A DNA stretch of 64,000 nt. Source: CAXSBR01 sp964236495. Its GTDB lineage: Bacteria > Actinomycetota > Actinomycetes > Mycobacteriales > Jatrophihabitantaceae. Shown in pieces: positions 32,843-42,717 of the stretch. The notes under the pieces are model-generated. The model was not told the origin of the DNA. It saw only the letters and a program-made list of their open reading frames with translations, and did no database searches. Each line of letters opens with the position of its first letter. Position 1 is the first letter of the stretch. The stretch covers positions 62,001 through 126,000 of the forward strand of contig CAXSBR010000008.1 in assembly GCA_964236495.1 (NCBI GenBank). The letters are read 5' to 3'. The position numbers and the translations under genes are program-made.

Positions 32843-33721
32843 ATGGCGACGCGCTACGACGGACCTGGCCGACAAGGTTCCGTTGCTTCCTCGATCGAAG
32901 TGCACGGCGTCGAAAGTTCTGAACCAACCCTGGACCGTGCGGCCGCACGCACCGCACCGTCCACCGGCGGGCTCGGGGCCAATCTGTCTGAGCTGGCCGG
33001 TTTTGACGCCCATGATTCCGACGTCGATCCTGCTGTTGCAGCTGCGCGCGCCGTTCCGGACGCCACCGTTGCTCGGCTGGCCGTCTATCTGCGGGTGCTG
33101 ACCGATCTGCGTGCCGACGGCGTCGACACCGTCTCCTCCGAGGAGCTGGCCAATGCCGCCGGCGTGAACTCGGCCAAGCTGCGCAAGGACCTGTCTCACC
33201 TGGGCTCCTACGGCGTGCGCGGCGTCGGGTACGGCGTGAAGACCCTGATCGGCCAGCTGGCCGACACCCTGGGTCTGCGCGAGGACCGCGCCGTCGTCCT
33301 CATCGGCATCGGCAACTTGGGCCAGGCGCTGGCCGGATATGGCGGATTCGCGTCGCGCGGTTTCCGCATCGCTGCTCTGGTCGACGCCGATCCGGCCCGC
33401 GTCGGCACTGTCGTCGGCGGTCAGACTGTCGAGCACATCGACGCGCTCACCGACATCGTGCGGGAACGCGACGTCTCCATCGCAGTGATCGCTACTCCGG
33501 CCGAGGTCGCGCAGGAGATCAGCGAGCGGCTCGCCGACGCAGGTGTCACCGCGATCCTCAACTTTGCCCCGACCGTGCTGTCGGTGCCCGACTCGGTCAA
33601 CGTGCGCAAGGTCGATCTCGCCGCCGAGCTGCAGATCCTGTCCTTCCACGAGCACCGCAAGTCCCACCTCCACTTCGGCGCCTCCGGCGACCGCAGCGTC
33701 ATCGCGCGGGTCGGTTCATGA
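32843..33721 (+). CDS. rex: Redox-sensing transcriptional repressor Rex
   Basis: 292 residues. It senses the NADH/NAD+ ratio and represses genes for respiration when NADH is low. After a 60-residue variable N-terminus comes the DNA-binding winged helix (VARLAVYLRVLTDL, SSEELANAAGVNSAKLRKDLSHLGSYGVRGVGYGV) and then the Rossmann domain with VLIGIGNLGQALAGYGGF and FAPTVLSVPDSVNVRKVDLAAELQ, where NADH binds. A matching operator lies upstream. It overlaps hemA by 4 bases (ATGA, 33718-33721). The gene order rex-hemA-hemC is a conserved actinobacterial arrangement. Confidence 0.97.
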   Translation: MATRYDGPGRQGSVASSIEVHGVESSEPTLDRAAARTAPSTGGLGANLSELAGFDAHDSDVDPAVAAARAVPDATVARLAVYLRVLTDLRADGVDTVSSEELANAAGVNSAKLRKDLSHLGSYGVRGVGYGVKTLIGQLADTLGLREDRAVVLIGIGNLGQALAGYGGFASRGFRIAALVDADPARVGTVVGGQTVEHIDALTDIVRERDVSIAVIATPAEVAQEISERLADAGVTAILNFAPTVLSVPDSVNVRKVDLAAELQILSFHEHRKSHLHFGASGDRSVIARVGS

Positions 33722-35115
33722 CGATTCTGGCGGTCGGGCTCTCCTATCGGTCGGCGCCGGTGGCCGTCCTGGAGCGGGCGGCCGTGGGTGGTTCCGACCT
33801 GGTCAAGCTGCTCGACGAGCTGTCGGCCAGCGACTCGATCAGCGAGGTTCTGGTGCTGTCCACGTGCAATCGGGTCGAGGTGTACGCCGACGTCTCCCGG
33901 TTCCATCCGGCGCTGGCCGATGTCACTGCTGTGCTGGGACGCGTCACGGGCATCGATGTCACCGCGCTTGCCGATCACCTGTACGTCCACTTCGCCGAGG
34001 CCGCGGTGGAGCACCTGTTCTCCGTCGCGGCCGGCTTGGACTCGATGGTTGTGGGCGAGTCGCAGATCCTCGGCCAGCTTCGCGCGGCCTATGCCGTGGG
34101 CACCGACGCCGGAACTGTGGGCCGGACGTTGCACGAGCTGGTGCAACACGCACTGCGCACGGGCAAGAGCGTGCATGCCGGTACCGGCATCGATTCGGCC
34201 GGCGCGTCGGTGATCTCGGTCGCCTTGGACGAGGCGCAACGCCTGCTCGGCCCGCTGGCGGGACTGCGGGTGTTGATCGTCGGCGCGGGATCGATGGGCG
34301 CCCTGGGCGCGGCGACCGTGCACCGGCGCGGCGTTACCGACCTGGTCGTCACCAGCCGCACCTTGGCCTCCGCTCAGCGCATCGCCGCGGCCGTCGACGG
34401 ACGGGCGATCTCCTTCGACGACGCAGCCGCGCTGCGCGCGGAGATCTCGGCGGCCGACATCGTGATCAGCTGCACCGGTGCGGTCGCCACCGTGCTGCAT
34501 GCCGACGACCTCGATCCGCGCGACGGGCACCCACTGGTCGTGCTCGACCTCGCGCTGCCCCACGACGTCGATCATGCGGTGCGTGCACTCCGCGACGTGC
34601 ACTACGTCGACCTCGACGCGTTGCGTGCGGCCGGTGCCTTGGCAAGCGACGCCGACGTCGAGGCTGCCACCGGGCTGGTTGCGGCCGAGCTGCGCCGCTA
34701 CTTGGACCAACAACACGCGTTGGCCGTCGCGCCGACGGTTACCGCGCTGCGCGCCCGCGCCACCGCCGTGATCGACGCCGAACTGCAGCGGCTGGACACC
34801 CGCCTGCCCGAACTGGACGCCGGCGCGCGCGCCGAGGTGGCGCAGGCCGTGCGACGGGCCGTGGACAAGGTGCTGCATGCGCCTACCGTGCGCGTCAAAG
34901 AGCTTGCCGCGACACCCGATGGCGACCGGTACGCCGCAGCGTTGCGGGCACTGTTCGATCTGGACCCGGCCAAGGCTGAAACGGTCGTCGCGGTCAAGTC
35001 GGCGCTGGAGTCCTCGGTGCTGAATCGAGCGGGTGTCGACGGCGGTTCGCTCGACAGTGCTCCACTCGATGACCGTCCTGGCGTCGGTCCCGGTTTCGGA
35101 ACGGACAGCCGGTGA
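33718..35115 (+). CDS. hemA: Glutamyl-tRNA reductase
   Basis: 465 residues; reduces glutamyl-tRNA to glutamate-1-semialdehyde with NADPH, the first committed step of C5 heme synthesis. Key features: VGLSYRSAPVAVLERAAV, the active Cys in VLSTCNRVEVYAD, ESQILGQLRAAY, the nucleotide turn VLIVGAGSMGALGAATV, and a C-terminal dimerisation domain ending LAATPDGDRYAAALRALFDLDP. The ATG overlaps the rex stop and the stop overlaps hemC (GTGA). About 40 extra Ser/Asp-rich residues finish the protein. Confidence 0.97.
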   Translation: MTILAVGLSYRSAPVAVLERAAVGGSDLVKLLDELSASDSISEVLVLSTCNRVEVYADVSRFHPALADVTAVLGRVTGIDVTALADHLYVHFAEAAVEHLFSVAAGLDSMVVGESQILGQLRAAYAVGTDAGTVGRTLHELVQHALRTGKSVHAGTGIDSAGASVISVALDEAQRLLGPLAGLRVLIVGAGSMGALGAATVHRRGVTDLVVTSRTLASAQRIAAAVDGRAISFDDAAALRAEISAADIVISCTGAVATVLHADDLDPRDGHPLVVLDLALPHDVDHAVRALRDVHYVDLDALRAAGALASDADVEAATGLVAAELRRYLDQQHALAVAPTVTALRARATAVIDAELQRLDTRLPELDAGARAEVAQAVRRAVDKVLHAPTVRVKELAATPDGDRYAAALRALFDLDPAKAETVVAVKSALESSVLNRAGVDGGSLDSAPLDDRPGVGPGFGTDSR

Positions 35116-36065
35116 CGACGGCGACAACGCAGCTGCGCGTCGGCACCCGGGCCAGTCTGCTCGCGCGCGCCCAGACCGCCGCCGTTGTTGCCGCAGTGAC
35201 CGATCCGCAGGCGCACGCAGACGCCGCGCGCCTGGAGATCAGCACCGTGCTCATCAGCACCGAAGGTGACCGCTCCCGAGCGGCGCTGGCGCAGATCGGC
35301 GGCACCGGTGTCTTCGTCTCGGCACTGCGCGAGGCGCTGCTGCAGGGCTCGATCGATGTCGCCGTGCACTCCTACAAGGACCTGCCCACGGTGCCCGCAC
35401 CAGGGGTGAGCGTCGCGGCGGTGCCGTTGCGCGGCGATCCCCGCGACGCACTCGTGACCCGCGACGGCCGCACGCTCGGTGAACTGCCTGCCGGATCGAC
35501 GGTGGGCACCGGCTCGCCGCGCCGGGCGGCGCAGCTGCGGGCGCTCGGTCTCGGTTTGGAGGTCGTGGACATCCGCGGCAACGTCGATTCGCGCCTGGCC
35601 AAGGTGCACGACGGCGTGCTGGACGCCGTCGTTCTCGCCTACGCCGGCCTGCACCGTCTCGGACGCACCGAGGAGGTCGCCGAGATTCTGGACCCGATCC
35701 AGATGCTGCCTGCCCCCGGGCAGGGCGCGCTGGCCGTCGAGTGCCGAGCCGACGACGACGCGACCCGCGCACTGCTCGTCGCTGTCCACGATTACCCGAC
35801 CGCGACTGCGGTGAACGCCGAGCGGAGCCTGCTCTACGCCCTGGAAGCCGGGTGCAGTTCGCCGATCGGCGCGCTGGGCGAGATCGCCGAGGGCGACGAC
35901 GGACCCGAGATCTACCTGCGTGCCTCGGTGACGGCAGCGGACGGCAGCGATGCTGTCCGGCTGTCCGCGACCGGGCCCACCACCCGATCCATCGAGCTAG
36001 GACAGACGCTGGCGGCCGAACTTCTCGACGCCGGCGCAGACAAGATAATGGAGCGCTCGACATGA
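35112..36065 (+). CDS. hemC: Porphobilinogen deaminase
   Basis: 317 residues, GTG 35112 overlapping hemA. It polymerises four porphobilinogens to hydroxymethylbilane. Signatures: RVGTRASLLARAQT, VHSYKDLPT, GTGSPRRAAQL, VDIRGNVDSRL, LPAPGQGALAVE and the dipyrromethane-cofactor Cys in LEAGCSSPIGALG. The length is normal. It is part of a contiguous rex-hemA-hemC-hemD unit, each gene linked by a 4-base overlap. Confidence 0.97.
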   Translation: MTTATTQLRVGTRASLLARAQTAAVVAAVTDPQAHADAARLEISTVLISTEGDRSRAALAQIGGTGVFVSALREALLQGSIDVAVHSYKDLPTVPAPGVSVAAVPLRGDPRDALVTRDGRTLGELPAGSTVGTGSPRRAAQLRALGLGLEVVDIRGNVDSRLAKVHDGVLDAVVLAYAGLHRLGRTEEVAEILDPIQMLPAPGQGALAVECRADDDATRALLVAVHDYPTATAVNAERSLLYALEAGCSSPIGALGEIAEGDDGPEIYLRASVTAADGSDAVRLSATGPTTRSIELGQTLAAELLDAGADKIMERST

Positions 36066-37609
36066 CCCGAGCTCGTAAGCCCGTCGGACGATTGAGCTTC
36101 GTGGGAGCAGGCCCGGGTGATCCGGAGCTGGTGAGTATTCGCGCGGCTCGCCTGCTCGCCTCAGCCGACGTCGTGTTCGCCGACGGCGGCGTGTGCTCGC
36201 CGATCCGGGCGATGGCCGGCGGTGAGGTACGCACCGAGGACCCCGACCTGGGCAAGGCCGCGCTGGCCGAAGCCCGCGCCGGCGCTGTAGTGGTGCGCCT
36301 TGTCACCGGCGATCCGTTCACCGACGACGATCTGGTTCGAGAGGTGGCAGTCGCCGCCCGCAGCTCGGTGACGCTGGAGATCGTGCCCGGCATCAGTTGT
36401 GGCGCCGGCGCGGCGGCATACGCCGGTATTCCGCTGGGCAACATCTCCACCCAGGCTCGTCTCAGCGAGGGTTCCACTGCCGATCTCGACGCCCTGCCCG
36501 GCGCGCCGGGCACCGTAGTGGTCTCCGTCGCCGCGTCCGACGTCGCTCGCCTGGGTGAGCAGCTCGTTGCCGGTGGAATGAAGCCCGATCTTCTCGTGGC
36601 GGTCATCTCCGAGGGCACGTCGACCAACCAGCAGACCGTTCCCGGCACCCTCGGTGACCTGGACCTGGCCGCGGTGGGTATGTCGGGCCGCGTGGTCGTC
36701 GTCGTGGGCAAGGCTGTTGCGCAGCGCGACAAGCTGGGCTGGTGGGAGAACCGGCCGCTCTACGGCTGGCGGGTGCTGGTGCCGCGCACCAAGGAGCAGG
36801 CCGGCGAGATGAGCGACCGGCTGCGCGCGTTCGGCGCGGTGCCGGTGGAGGTGCCCACGATCGCTGTAGAGCCGCCGCGGACACCGACGCAGATGGAGCG
36901 TGCGGTCAAGGGCCTGGTGACCGGGCGCTACGAGTGGGTCGTGTTCACCTCGACCAACGCGGTGCGCGCGGTGTGGGACAAGTTCGCCGAGTTCGGCCTC
37001 GATGCGCGCGCGTTCGCCGGCGTCAAGATCGCTTGTGTGGGCGAGGCAACGGCAGACTCGGTACGGGCCTTCGGCATCAAGCCTGAGCTGGTCCCCACGG
37101 GTGAGCAGTCCAGTGAGGGCCTGCTGGCCGAGTTCCCGCCCTTCGACGCCGTGCTGGACCCGATCGACCGGGTGCTGCTCCCGCGCGCCGACATCGCCAC
37201 CGAGACTCTGGCCGCGGGCCTGCGTGAGCGTGGTTGGGCCATCGACGACGTCACCGCCTACCGGACCGTGCGCGCCGCGCCACCGGCTGCAGACATCCGC
37301 GATGCCATCAAGTCCGGTGGCTTTCAGGCGGTGTGCTTCACCTCGTCGTCGACGGTGCGCAACCTCGTCGGAATCGCGGGCAAGCCGCATCCCAAGACGG
37401 TTGTGGTCGCGATCGGGCCGAACACCGCCGCCACCGCCGCTGAATTCGGCCTGCGTGTCGACGTGCAGGCCGAGGTCGCCACGATTCCGGCGCTGGTGGA
37501 TGCCCTGTCGGCCTTCGCGCTGCAGCGGGCGGAGGAGGACCGGGAGAAGGCGGTGGAGCTGGCTGCCAAGAAGTCGGCCCGCACGTCGAGCCGCCGGTCC
37601 ACCAGCTGA
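36062..37609 (+). CDS. hemD: Uroporphyrinogen-III synthase fused to an N-terminal methyltransferase-like domain
   Basis: 515 residues. Residues 1-240 are a tetrapyrrole methyltransferase (SUMT/CobA-like) domain: [26 protein letters not shown] and VPGISCGAG...AYAGIPLG. In true SUMT the middle motif is usually VVRLKGGDP; here it is VVRLVTGDP, so its activity is uncertain. Residues about 250-500 are uroporphyrinogen-III synthase ([69 protein letters not shown]). The fusion is known in actinobacteria. The ATG overlaps hemC. It makes the branch-point tetrapyrrole for heme, siroheme and B12. Confidence 0.94.
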   Translation: MTRARKPVGRLSFVGAGPGDPELVSIRAARLLASADVVFADGGVCSPIRAMAGGEVRTEDPDLGKAALAEARAGAVVVRLVTGDPFTDDDLVREVAVAARSSVTLEIVPGISCGAGAAAYAGIPLGNISTQARLSEGSTADLDALPGAPGTVVVSVAASDVARLGEQLVAGGMKPDLLVAVISEGTSTNQQTVPGTLGDLDLAAVGMSGRVVVVVGKAVAQRDKLGWWENRPLYGWRVLVPRTKEQAGEMSDRLRAFGAVPVEVPTIAVEPPRTPTQMERAVKGLVTGRYEWVVFTSTNAVRAVWDKFAEFGLDARAFAGVKIACVGEATADSVRAFGIKPELVPTGEQSSEGLLAEFPPFDAVLDPIDRVLLPRADIATETLAAGLRERGWAIDDVTAYRTVRAAPPAADIRDAIKSGGFQAVCFTSSSTVRNLVGIAGKPHPKTVVVAIGPNTAATAAEFGLRVDVQAEVATIPALVDALSAFALQRAEEDREKAVELAAKKSARTSSRRSTS

Positions 37610-37734
37610 GGCGAGGAATCAGGCGGTCTACGGCTGGACCGAAAACCCAAACATGGACGACCCGACACCGTAAAACAGTTGGGCCAGTCCGTCACGCCAC
37701 TTCGTCGCAGTCCGCCCGGCGTAACGTCGGGGCC

Positions 37735-38745
37735 ATGGCTGTTCTGCCCGCACTGCCCAGCCTGCCCGGCTTTCCGACCAGCCGGCCGCGCCGGCTGCGC
37801 AGCACGACGGCGCTGCGCCGGCTCAGCAGCGAGGTCGCCGTCCGACCGGGTGATCTGATCCTGCCGATGTTCGTGCGCGAAGGCGCCGTCGAACCTCGGC
37901 CGATCACATCGATGCCCGGCGTCGTACAACACAGCCTGGAGTCGTTGCGCAAAGCCGCGTCGCAGGCGGTGGAGGCAGGCGTCGGCGGCCTGATGCTCTT
38001 CGGCGTTCCTACTTCCAAGGACGCCCGCGGCAGCGGCGCCGACGACCCGGCCGGCATCCTGAACGTCGCGCTGCGCACGCTGCGCGACGAGCTGGGCGAC
38101 GCAACGGTGCTGATGGCCGACCTGTGCCTCGACGAGTTCACCGACCACGGCCACTGCGGCGTGCTCGACGCAGACGGCCGGGTGGACAACGACGCCACCC
38201 TCGAGCGGTACGCGTCGATGGGTGTGGCGCAGGCGCAAGCGGGTGCGCACGTCGTGGCCACCAGCGGCATGATGGACGGCCAGGTCGGCGTCGTGCGGGC
38301 CGCGCTGGAGGCTGCTGGGCACGTCGACACCGTCGTGATGGCGTACTCCGCCAAGTACGCCTCTGCCTTCTACGGACCATTTCGTGAGGCCGTGGACTCG
38401 TCACTGCAGGGCGATCGCAAGGGCTATCAGCAGGACTACTCGCGCACCGCCCGGGAAGCCCTGGTCGAAACCGCGTTGGACGTCGCTGAGGGCGCCGACA
38501 TCGTGATGGTCAAACCCGCGTTGCCCTATCTGGATATTCTGGCCGCCGTCGCCGACGCATCCCCGGTGCCGGTAGCTGCCTACCAGGTGAGCGGCGAGTA
38601 CGCGATGGTGCAGGCCGCCGCCGAGCGCGGCTGGTTGGATCGCGACCGGGTGATCGTCGAGACGTTGACAGCCATCAGGCGGGCCGGAGCGTCGATGATC
38701 CTGACCTATTGGGCCGTCGATGCGGCCGAGCTGCTGAGAGGCTGA
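37735..38745 (+). CDS. hemB: Delta-aminolevulinic acid dehydratase (porphobilinogen synthase)
   Basis: 336 residues; condenses two aminolevulinate molecules to porphobilinogen. Active-site lysines are in [14 protein letters not shown] and [12 protein letters not shown]. The metal region reads [18 protein letters not shown], a mix of Cys and Asp ligands rather than the all-Cys zinc type, so the metal may be Zn or Mg. The N-terminus ([33 protein letters not shown]) is standard. It follows hemD after a 125-bp gap, which may hold its own promoter, and is followed closely by a rhodanese gene. Confidence 0.96.
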   Translation: MAVLPALPSLPGFPTSRPRRLRSTTALRRLSSEVAVRPGDLILPMFVREGAVEPRPITSMPGVVQHSLESLRKAASQAVEAGVGGLMLFGVPTSKDARGSGADDPAGILNVALRTLRDELGDATVLMADLCLDEFTDHGHCGVLDADGRVDNDATLERYASMGVAQAQAGAHVVATSGMMDGQVGVVRAALEAAGHVDTVVMAYSAKYASAFYGPFREAVDSSLQGDRKGYQQDYSRTAREALVETALDVAEGADIVMVKPALPYLDILAAVADASPVPVAAYQVSGEYAMVQAAAERGWLDRDRVIVETLTAIRRAGASMILTYWAVDAAELLRG

Positions 38746-38749
38746 CCCG

Positions 38750-39064
38750 ATGGCTGCGGAGACGATCGACGCTCGCACCGCCGCGGAGATGGCGCGCGCC
38801 GGGGACACGATCATCGACGTCCGTACACCCGAGGAATACCGGCGCGGGCACATCCAGGGCGCGCGCAACATCCCGATCGACACGATTCCCGGTGCTGCAC
38901 TGCCCGACGGGCCGATCATCACCACCTGCACGATGGGCGGGCGCGCCGGACGCGCGGCCGAGATCCTCGATGCCCTGGGCCGGGAGGCGTTCTCGATCCG
39001 CGGCGGTACCCAGCTGTGGCAGTCCGCCGGCCTGCCCGTCGTCCTGGGCGACGAGCCCGGCTGA
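38750..39064 (+). CDS. Single-domain rhodanese-like protein
   Basis: 104 residues, ATG four bases after the hemB stop. A complete small rhodanese domain: IDVRTPEEYRRGHIQGARNIPID and the active loop TTCTMGGRAGRAA with the catalytic Cys. Such proteins transfer sulfane sulfur from thiosulfate or persulfides to acceptors. Placement between hemB and hemL in a heme locus is curious; a link to heme-pathway enzymes or to cysteine-based metal ligands is possible but unproved. Confidence 0.9.
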   Translation: MAAETIDARTAAEMARAGDTIIDVRTPEEYRRGHIQGARNIPIDTIPGAALPDGPIITTCTMGGRAGRAAEILDALGREAFSIRGGTQLWQSAGLPVVLGDEPG

Positions 39065-39169
39065 CCCAGCAGCTCGCCCGCCTGGCCGACGGTTTTGGCG
39101 GCGCAGCATCGGATGGATGATCCAGCCACCAAGAACGGCGCCCCAACGCGTCGGTGGGAGACTGACGGG

Positions 39170-40546
39170 GTGACCGACGCGCCGGTATCAAGGGACTTGT
39201 TCGAGCGGGCGCAGCGGCTGACGCCGGGCGGCGTCAATTCCCCCGTGCGGGCCTTCCGCTCGGTCGGCGGCACGCCACGGTTCATGGTGTCGGCGCAGGG
39301 CGCGTACCTCACCGATGCCGACGGGCGCACGTACGTCGACTGCGTCGCTTCCTGGGGCCCGATGGTGCTCGGGCATGCGCACCCTGCTGTGGTCGAGGCC
39401 GTGCAGCAGGCGGCGGCGAAGGGTTTGTCGTTCGGCACGCCCACCGAGGGCGAGATCGACCTGGCGCAGGAGATCGTCAGCCGGGTCGCACCGGTGGAGC
39501 AGGTTCGGCTGGTCAATTCGGGCACCGAAGCGACGATGAGCGCAATCCGGCTGGCTCGCGGCTTCACCGGCCGACGGCGGATCGTCAAGTTCGCCGGCTG
39601 CTACCACGGGCACGTCGACGCGCTGCTCGCAGCGGCCGGCTCGGGCGTCATCGCCTCTTCTCCTTCGGGGCCCGCCGTCGCCCCTTCTTCGGGGCCTGCC
39701 ACCGCCGCTGCCGCTGCGCGCCCCGACACCGAGGGCGTCACCGGCGCCGAGACCAGCGAGACGATCGTGCTGCCCTACAACGACCTGGCCGCAGTGGAGG
39801 CCGCTTTCGCTGCGGCGGGCGACGACATCGCGTGCGTGATCACCGAGGCCGCCGCGGGCAACATGGGCGCCATCGCACCGCGGCCGGGCTACAACGCCGG
39901 CCTGCGCGAGATCACAGCCCGCTACGGCGCGCTGCTGATCTCCGACGAGGTGATGACGGGCTTCCGGGTGAGCGGCGCCGGCTGGTACGGCCTCGAGCCC
40001 GTGGACGCCGATCTGTTCACCTTCGGCAAGGTGATGAGCGGTGGACTGCCGGCGGCAGCGTTCGGCGGTCGAGCCGAGGTGATGCAGCGGCTGGCGCCGC
40101 TCGGGCCCGTGTATCAGGCCGGCACGCTCAGCGGCAATCCGGTCGCGGTCGCAGCGGGGCTGACGACGCTGCGCCATTGCACGCCCGACATCTACGACCG
40201 CCTGAACTCCGCCGCGCAGACGATCGGCGCGCTGGTGGGCGACGCGTTCACTGCCGCCGGCGTTGCGCACCGGGTGCAGTTCGCAGGCAACCTGTTCTCG
40301 GTGTTCTTCACCGAGGACGAGGTCGTCGACTTTGCCGGCGCGCAGGCTGCCCAGGGACCGAATTCGGGGCGCTACGCCGCGTTCTTCCACTCCATGCTGG
40401 ACAGCGGCGTCTACCTGCCCCCCAGTGCATACGAGGCCTGGTTCGTCACCGCGTGCCACGACGACGACGTGATCGCGCGGATCGCCGACGTTCTACCCGC
40501 CGCCGCCCGAGCTGCCGCCGCGGCGCAGGAGTCGGCGCCGCCTTAG
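39170..40546 (+). CDS. hemL: Glutamate-1-semialdehyde 2,1-aminomutase
   Basis: 458 residues from GTG 39170. PLP enzyme that converts glutamate-1-semialdehyde to aminolevulinate. Motifs: [56 protein letters not shown] and the PLP lysine in [18 protein letters not shown], then [11 protein letters not shown] Pro/Ser/Ala-rich insert (about residues 160-190) after the HGHVD region is longer than usual. The gene completes the C5 pathway to porphobilinogen here; uroporphyrinogen decarboxylase and later genes lie outside the window. Confidence 0.97.
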   Translation: MTDAPVSRDLFERAQRLTPGGVNSPVRAFRSVGGTPRFMVSAQGAYLTDADGRTYVDCVASWGPMVLGHAHPAVVEAVQQAAAKGLSFGTPTEGEIDLAQEIVSRVAPVEQVRLVNSGTEATMSAIRLARGFTGRRRIVKFAGCYHGHVDALLAAAGSGVIASSPSGPAVAPSSGPATAAAAARPDTEGVTGAETSETIVLPYNDLAAVEAAFAAAGDDIACVITEAAAGNMGAIAPRPGYNAGLREITARYGALLISDEVMTGFRVSGAGWYGLEPVDADLFTFGKVMSGGLPAAAFGGRAEVMQRLAPLGPVYQAGTLSGNPVAVAAGLTTLRHCTPDIYDRLNSAAQTIGALVGDAFTAAGVAHRVQFAGNLFSVFFTEDEVVDFAGAQAAQGPNSGRYAAFFHSMLDSGVYLPPSAYEAWFVTACHDDDVIARIADVLPAAARAAAAAQESAPP

Positions 40547-40610
40547 CCGTAACCTCACAAAACAGACCCCTTTACGATGAACCCTCAACCATTCGAAAAG
40601 CGGGGTCTTC

Positions 40611-41249
40611 GTGCGCAGCATCGTCCATGTAGTACGCCACGGTGAGGTCTACAACCCCGGCCGCATCCTCTACGGTCGCCTGCCCGGGTACCGGCTCTCG
40701 GGCTTCGGTATCGACCAGGCGGCCATGACGGCGAAGTACCTGGCCGACACTTACGGCGCCGACATCGGCCATCTCGCCGCCAGCCCGCTGGAGCGCGCGC
40801 AGCAGACGGCCCAGCCGATCGCGCGGGACTTGAACCTCGACGTCGCCGTGGACGATCGGCTGATCGAGGCCGGCAACCGGTTCGAAGGCCAGCAGGTCGC
40901 CGGTGGCGCCAAGCGCATCTTCGCCCCGCAGAACTGGCCGCTGCTGTGGAATCCGCTGCGCCCGTCGTGGGGCGAACCGTACCGGCAGATCGCGCATCGG
41001 ATGGTGGCCGCGGTCAAGGCGGCCGCCGCGGCGGCCGACGGACGGGAAGCTGTCTGCGTCACCCACCAGCTGCCCGTCGTCGTGCTGCGCCGGCTCACCC
41101 TCGGCCAGCGTCTGTGGCACGATCCACGCCACCGTAACTGCGCGCTGGCATCGGTGACGACGTTCGCCGTCGAGGGCGGCACGGTGGCCTATGTCGGTTA
41201 CGCCGAACCGGCCGGCGCGACCCCCCGCGACGCCGTCGCCGGCGCCTGA
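40611..41249 (+). CDS. Histidine phosphatase (phosphoglycerate mutase-like) family protein
   Basis: 212 residues from GTG 40611. Begins VHVVRHGEVYNPGRILYGRLPGYRLS, the RHG motif with the phospho-acceptor His, followed by ASPLERAQQTA and the second His in VCVTHQLPVVVLRRL. It is the broad acid-phosphatase branch of the family. Its place between hemL and the cytochrome c maturation genes is commonly conserved in actinobacteria, but no substrate is known. The final 15 residues are Ala-rich. Confidence 0.9.
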   Translation: MRSIVHVVRHGEVYNPGRILYGRLPGYRLSGFGIDQAAMTAKYLADTYGADIGHLAASPLERAQQTAQPIARDLNLDVAVDDRLIEAGNRFEGQQVAGGAKRIFAPQNWPLLWNPLRPSWGEPYRQIAHRMVAAVKAAAAAADGREAVCVTHQLPVVVLRRLTLGQRLWHDPRHRNCALASVTTFAVEGGTVAYVGYAEPAGATPRDAVAGA

Positions 41250-41374
41250 GTTAGAGAGTCGCCGAAAGTCCGAGTCGACCGAGAGCCGCACAGAGCGCCG
41301 ATGCGGCCGTGACGGCGATTACCCAGTCCTGTACCGCTGAAGGCCGGCGCAGAGGTGCCGGGCACACTAGAGCT

Positions 41375-41971
41375 ATGATCGCGCGCCGTATCCGCAGCTC
41401 GGTCGGGGCGGCGCTCACCGTGGGCGCGCTTGGGTTGACCAGCTGCACCGGCGGCTCGAATGCGGTCGTTCAAACCAATGGCGCCCAGTACCGCTACGTC
41501 GGTGCGACCAAGAGCGGCACCTTGATCCCCATCGGCAAGCGGAAGGTTGCTGGCAACGTCACCGCCGGGCTGCTGGATGGCAAGGGCGACTTCTCGTTGT
41601 CGGCTCAGCGCGGCAAGGTGGTGGTGCTGAACTTCTGGGCCACCTGGTGCCCGCCATGCCAGGTCGAGACGCCGCAGTTCGACGCGCTGTACCGCCAGCT
41701 CAAGAACCCGGCCATGGAGTTCGTCGGCGTCACCGTGAAGGACGTCAACAAGAGCAGCGTGCAGAGCTTTGTGCAGGACAACGACATCACCTACCCCGTC
41801 GTCTACGACCAGCCGGGGAAGACCGCGGTGCAGCTAGGCAAGCTCCCTCTGGTCGGCCTGCCTGACACCGTCGTTGTCGACAAGCAGGGCCGGGTCGCCG
41901 CGGTGTACGTCGGGCCGCTCACCCCCGGCGACCTCAAGCCGATCCTGGCAGCGCTGGCCAAAGAGCCGTGA
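41375..41971 (+). CDS. resA: Thiol-disulfide oxidoreductase lipoprotein (ResA/TlpA-like)
   Basis: 198 residues with a lipobox (GLTSC) ending the signal peptide, so it is anchored outside the membrane. The thioredoxin fold carries FWATWCPPCQVE, the C-x-x-C active site, and VGLPDTVVVDKQG, the cis-Pro loop. It reduces the cysteines of apocytochrome c for heme attachment, taking electrons from CcdA next door. It is translationally coupled to ccdA by GTGA (41968-41971). The gene opens the System II cytochrome c operon. Confidence 0.95.
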   Translation: MIARRIRSSVGAALTVGALGLTSCTGGSNAVVQTNGAQYRYVGATKSGTLIPIGKRKVAGNVTAGLLDGKGDFSLSAQRGKVVVLNFWATWCPPCQVETPQFDALYRQLKNPAMEFVGVTVKDVNKSSVQSFVQDNDITYPVVYDQPGKTAVQLGKLPLVGLPDTVVVDKQGRVAAVYVGPLTPGDLKPILAALAKEP

Positions 41972-42717
41972 GTAGCACCGGCCTGGCTTCCACAGTCACC
42001 GACGGTCCGCTTCTCGTGGCCGCCGGCGTCGCAGCGCTGGCCGGGGTGATCGGATTCCTGTCTCCGTGCGTGCTGCCGCTGGTGCCGGGTTACCTCGCCT
42101 ACGTCGCCGGCCTCAACGGCGTTGAGGACCGGCCGTCGGTGCGTCGCTCGGTAAGCGGAGCGGTGCTGTTCGTACTCGGCTTCACCGTCGTCTTCGTCTC
42201 CCTCGGCCTGGTCTTCGGTAGCCTGGGCGGCCAGATCAAGGAGCACACCCTCGACCTGGAACGGGTATTCGGCGTCCTTACGATCGTCTTCGGGCTGGCA
42301 TTCCTGGGCTGGATTCCATTCCTGCAGCGCGAAGTGAAGTTCCACGCTCGCCCGGCCGCCGGACTGATCGGTGCGCCGCTGCTGGGACTCACCTTCGGGC
42401 TGGCATGGACGCCCTGCCTCACTCCGACCCTGCTCGCTGCGGTGTCGCAGTCCCAGCTCTCCGGCACCGCCGGGCGCGGGGCGTTCCTGTGCTTCGTCTA
42501 CTGCCTCGGACTCGGTGTTCCGTTTGTTCTAGTCGCGTTCGGTTTGAGCTGGGTCAGTGGCGCGCTGACGTTCCTGCGCCGCCACATCGGTGTGATCAGT
42601 CGCATCGGCGGCGCGCTGCTGGTGCTGTTCGGCGTGCTACTGGTCAGTGGCGTCTGGGACTCCTGGATGACACAGCTGGCGCAGTGGGCCGGCACGAACC
42701 AGGGGATAAGCGTATGA
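41968..42717 (+). CDS. ccdA: Cytochrome c biogenesis membrane protein CcdA
   Basis: 249 residues with six predicted helices. Conserved Cys residues in GFLSPCVLPLVPGYLAYV and WTPCLTPTLLA pass electrons from cytoplasmic thioredoxin across the membrane to ResA. Linked by 4-base overlaps to resA upstream and resB downstream. Length and motifs match short CcdA rather than DsbD. Confidence 0.96.
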   Translation: MSSTGLASTVTDGPLLVAAGVAALAGVIGFLSPCVLPLVPGYLAYVAGLNGVEDRPSVRRSVSGAVLFVLGFTVVFVSLGLVFGSLGGQIKEHTLDLERVFGVLTIVFGLAFLGWIPFLQREVKFHARPAAGLIGAPLLGLTFGLAWTPCLTPTLLAAVSQSQLSGTAGRGAFLCFVYCLGLGVPFVLVAFGLSWVSGALTFLRRHIGVISRIGGALLVLFGVLLVSGVWDSWMTQLAQWAGTNQGISV

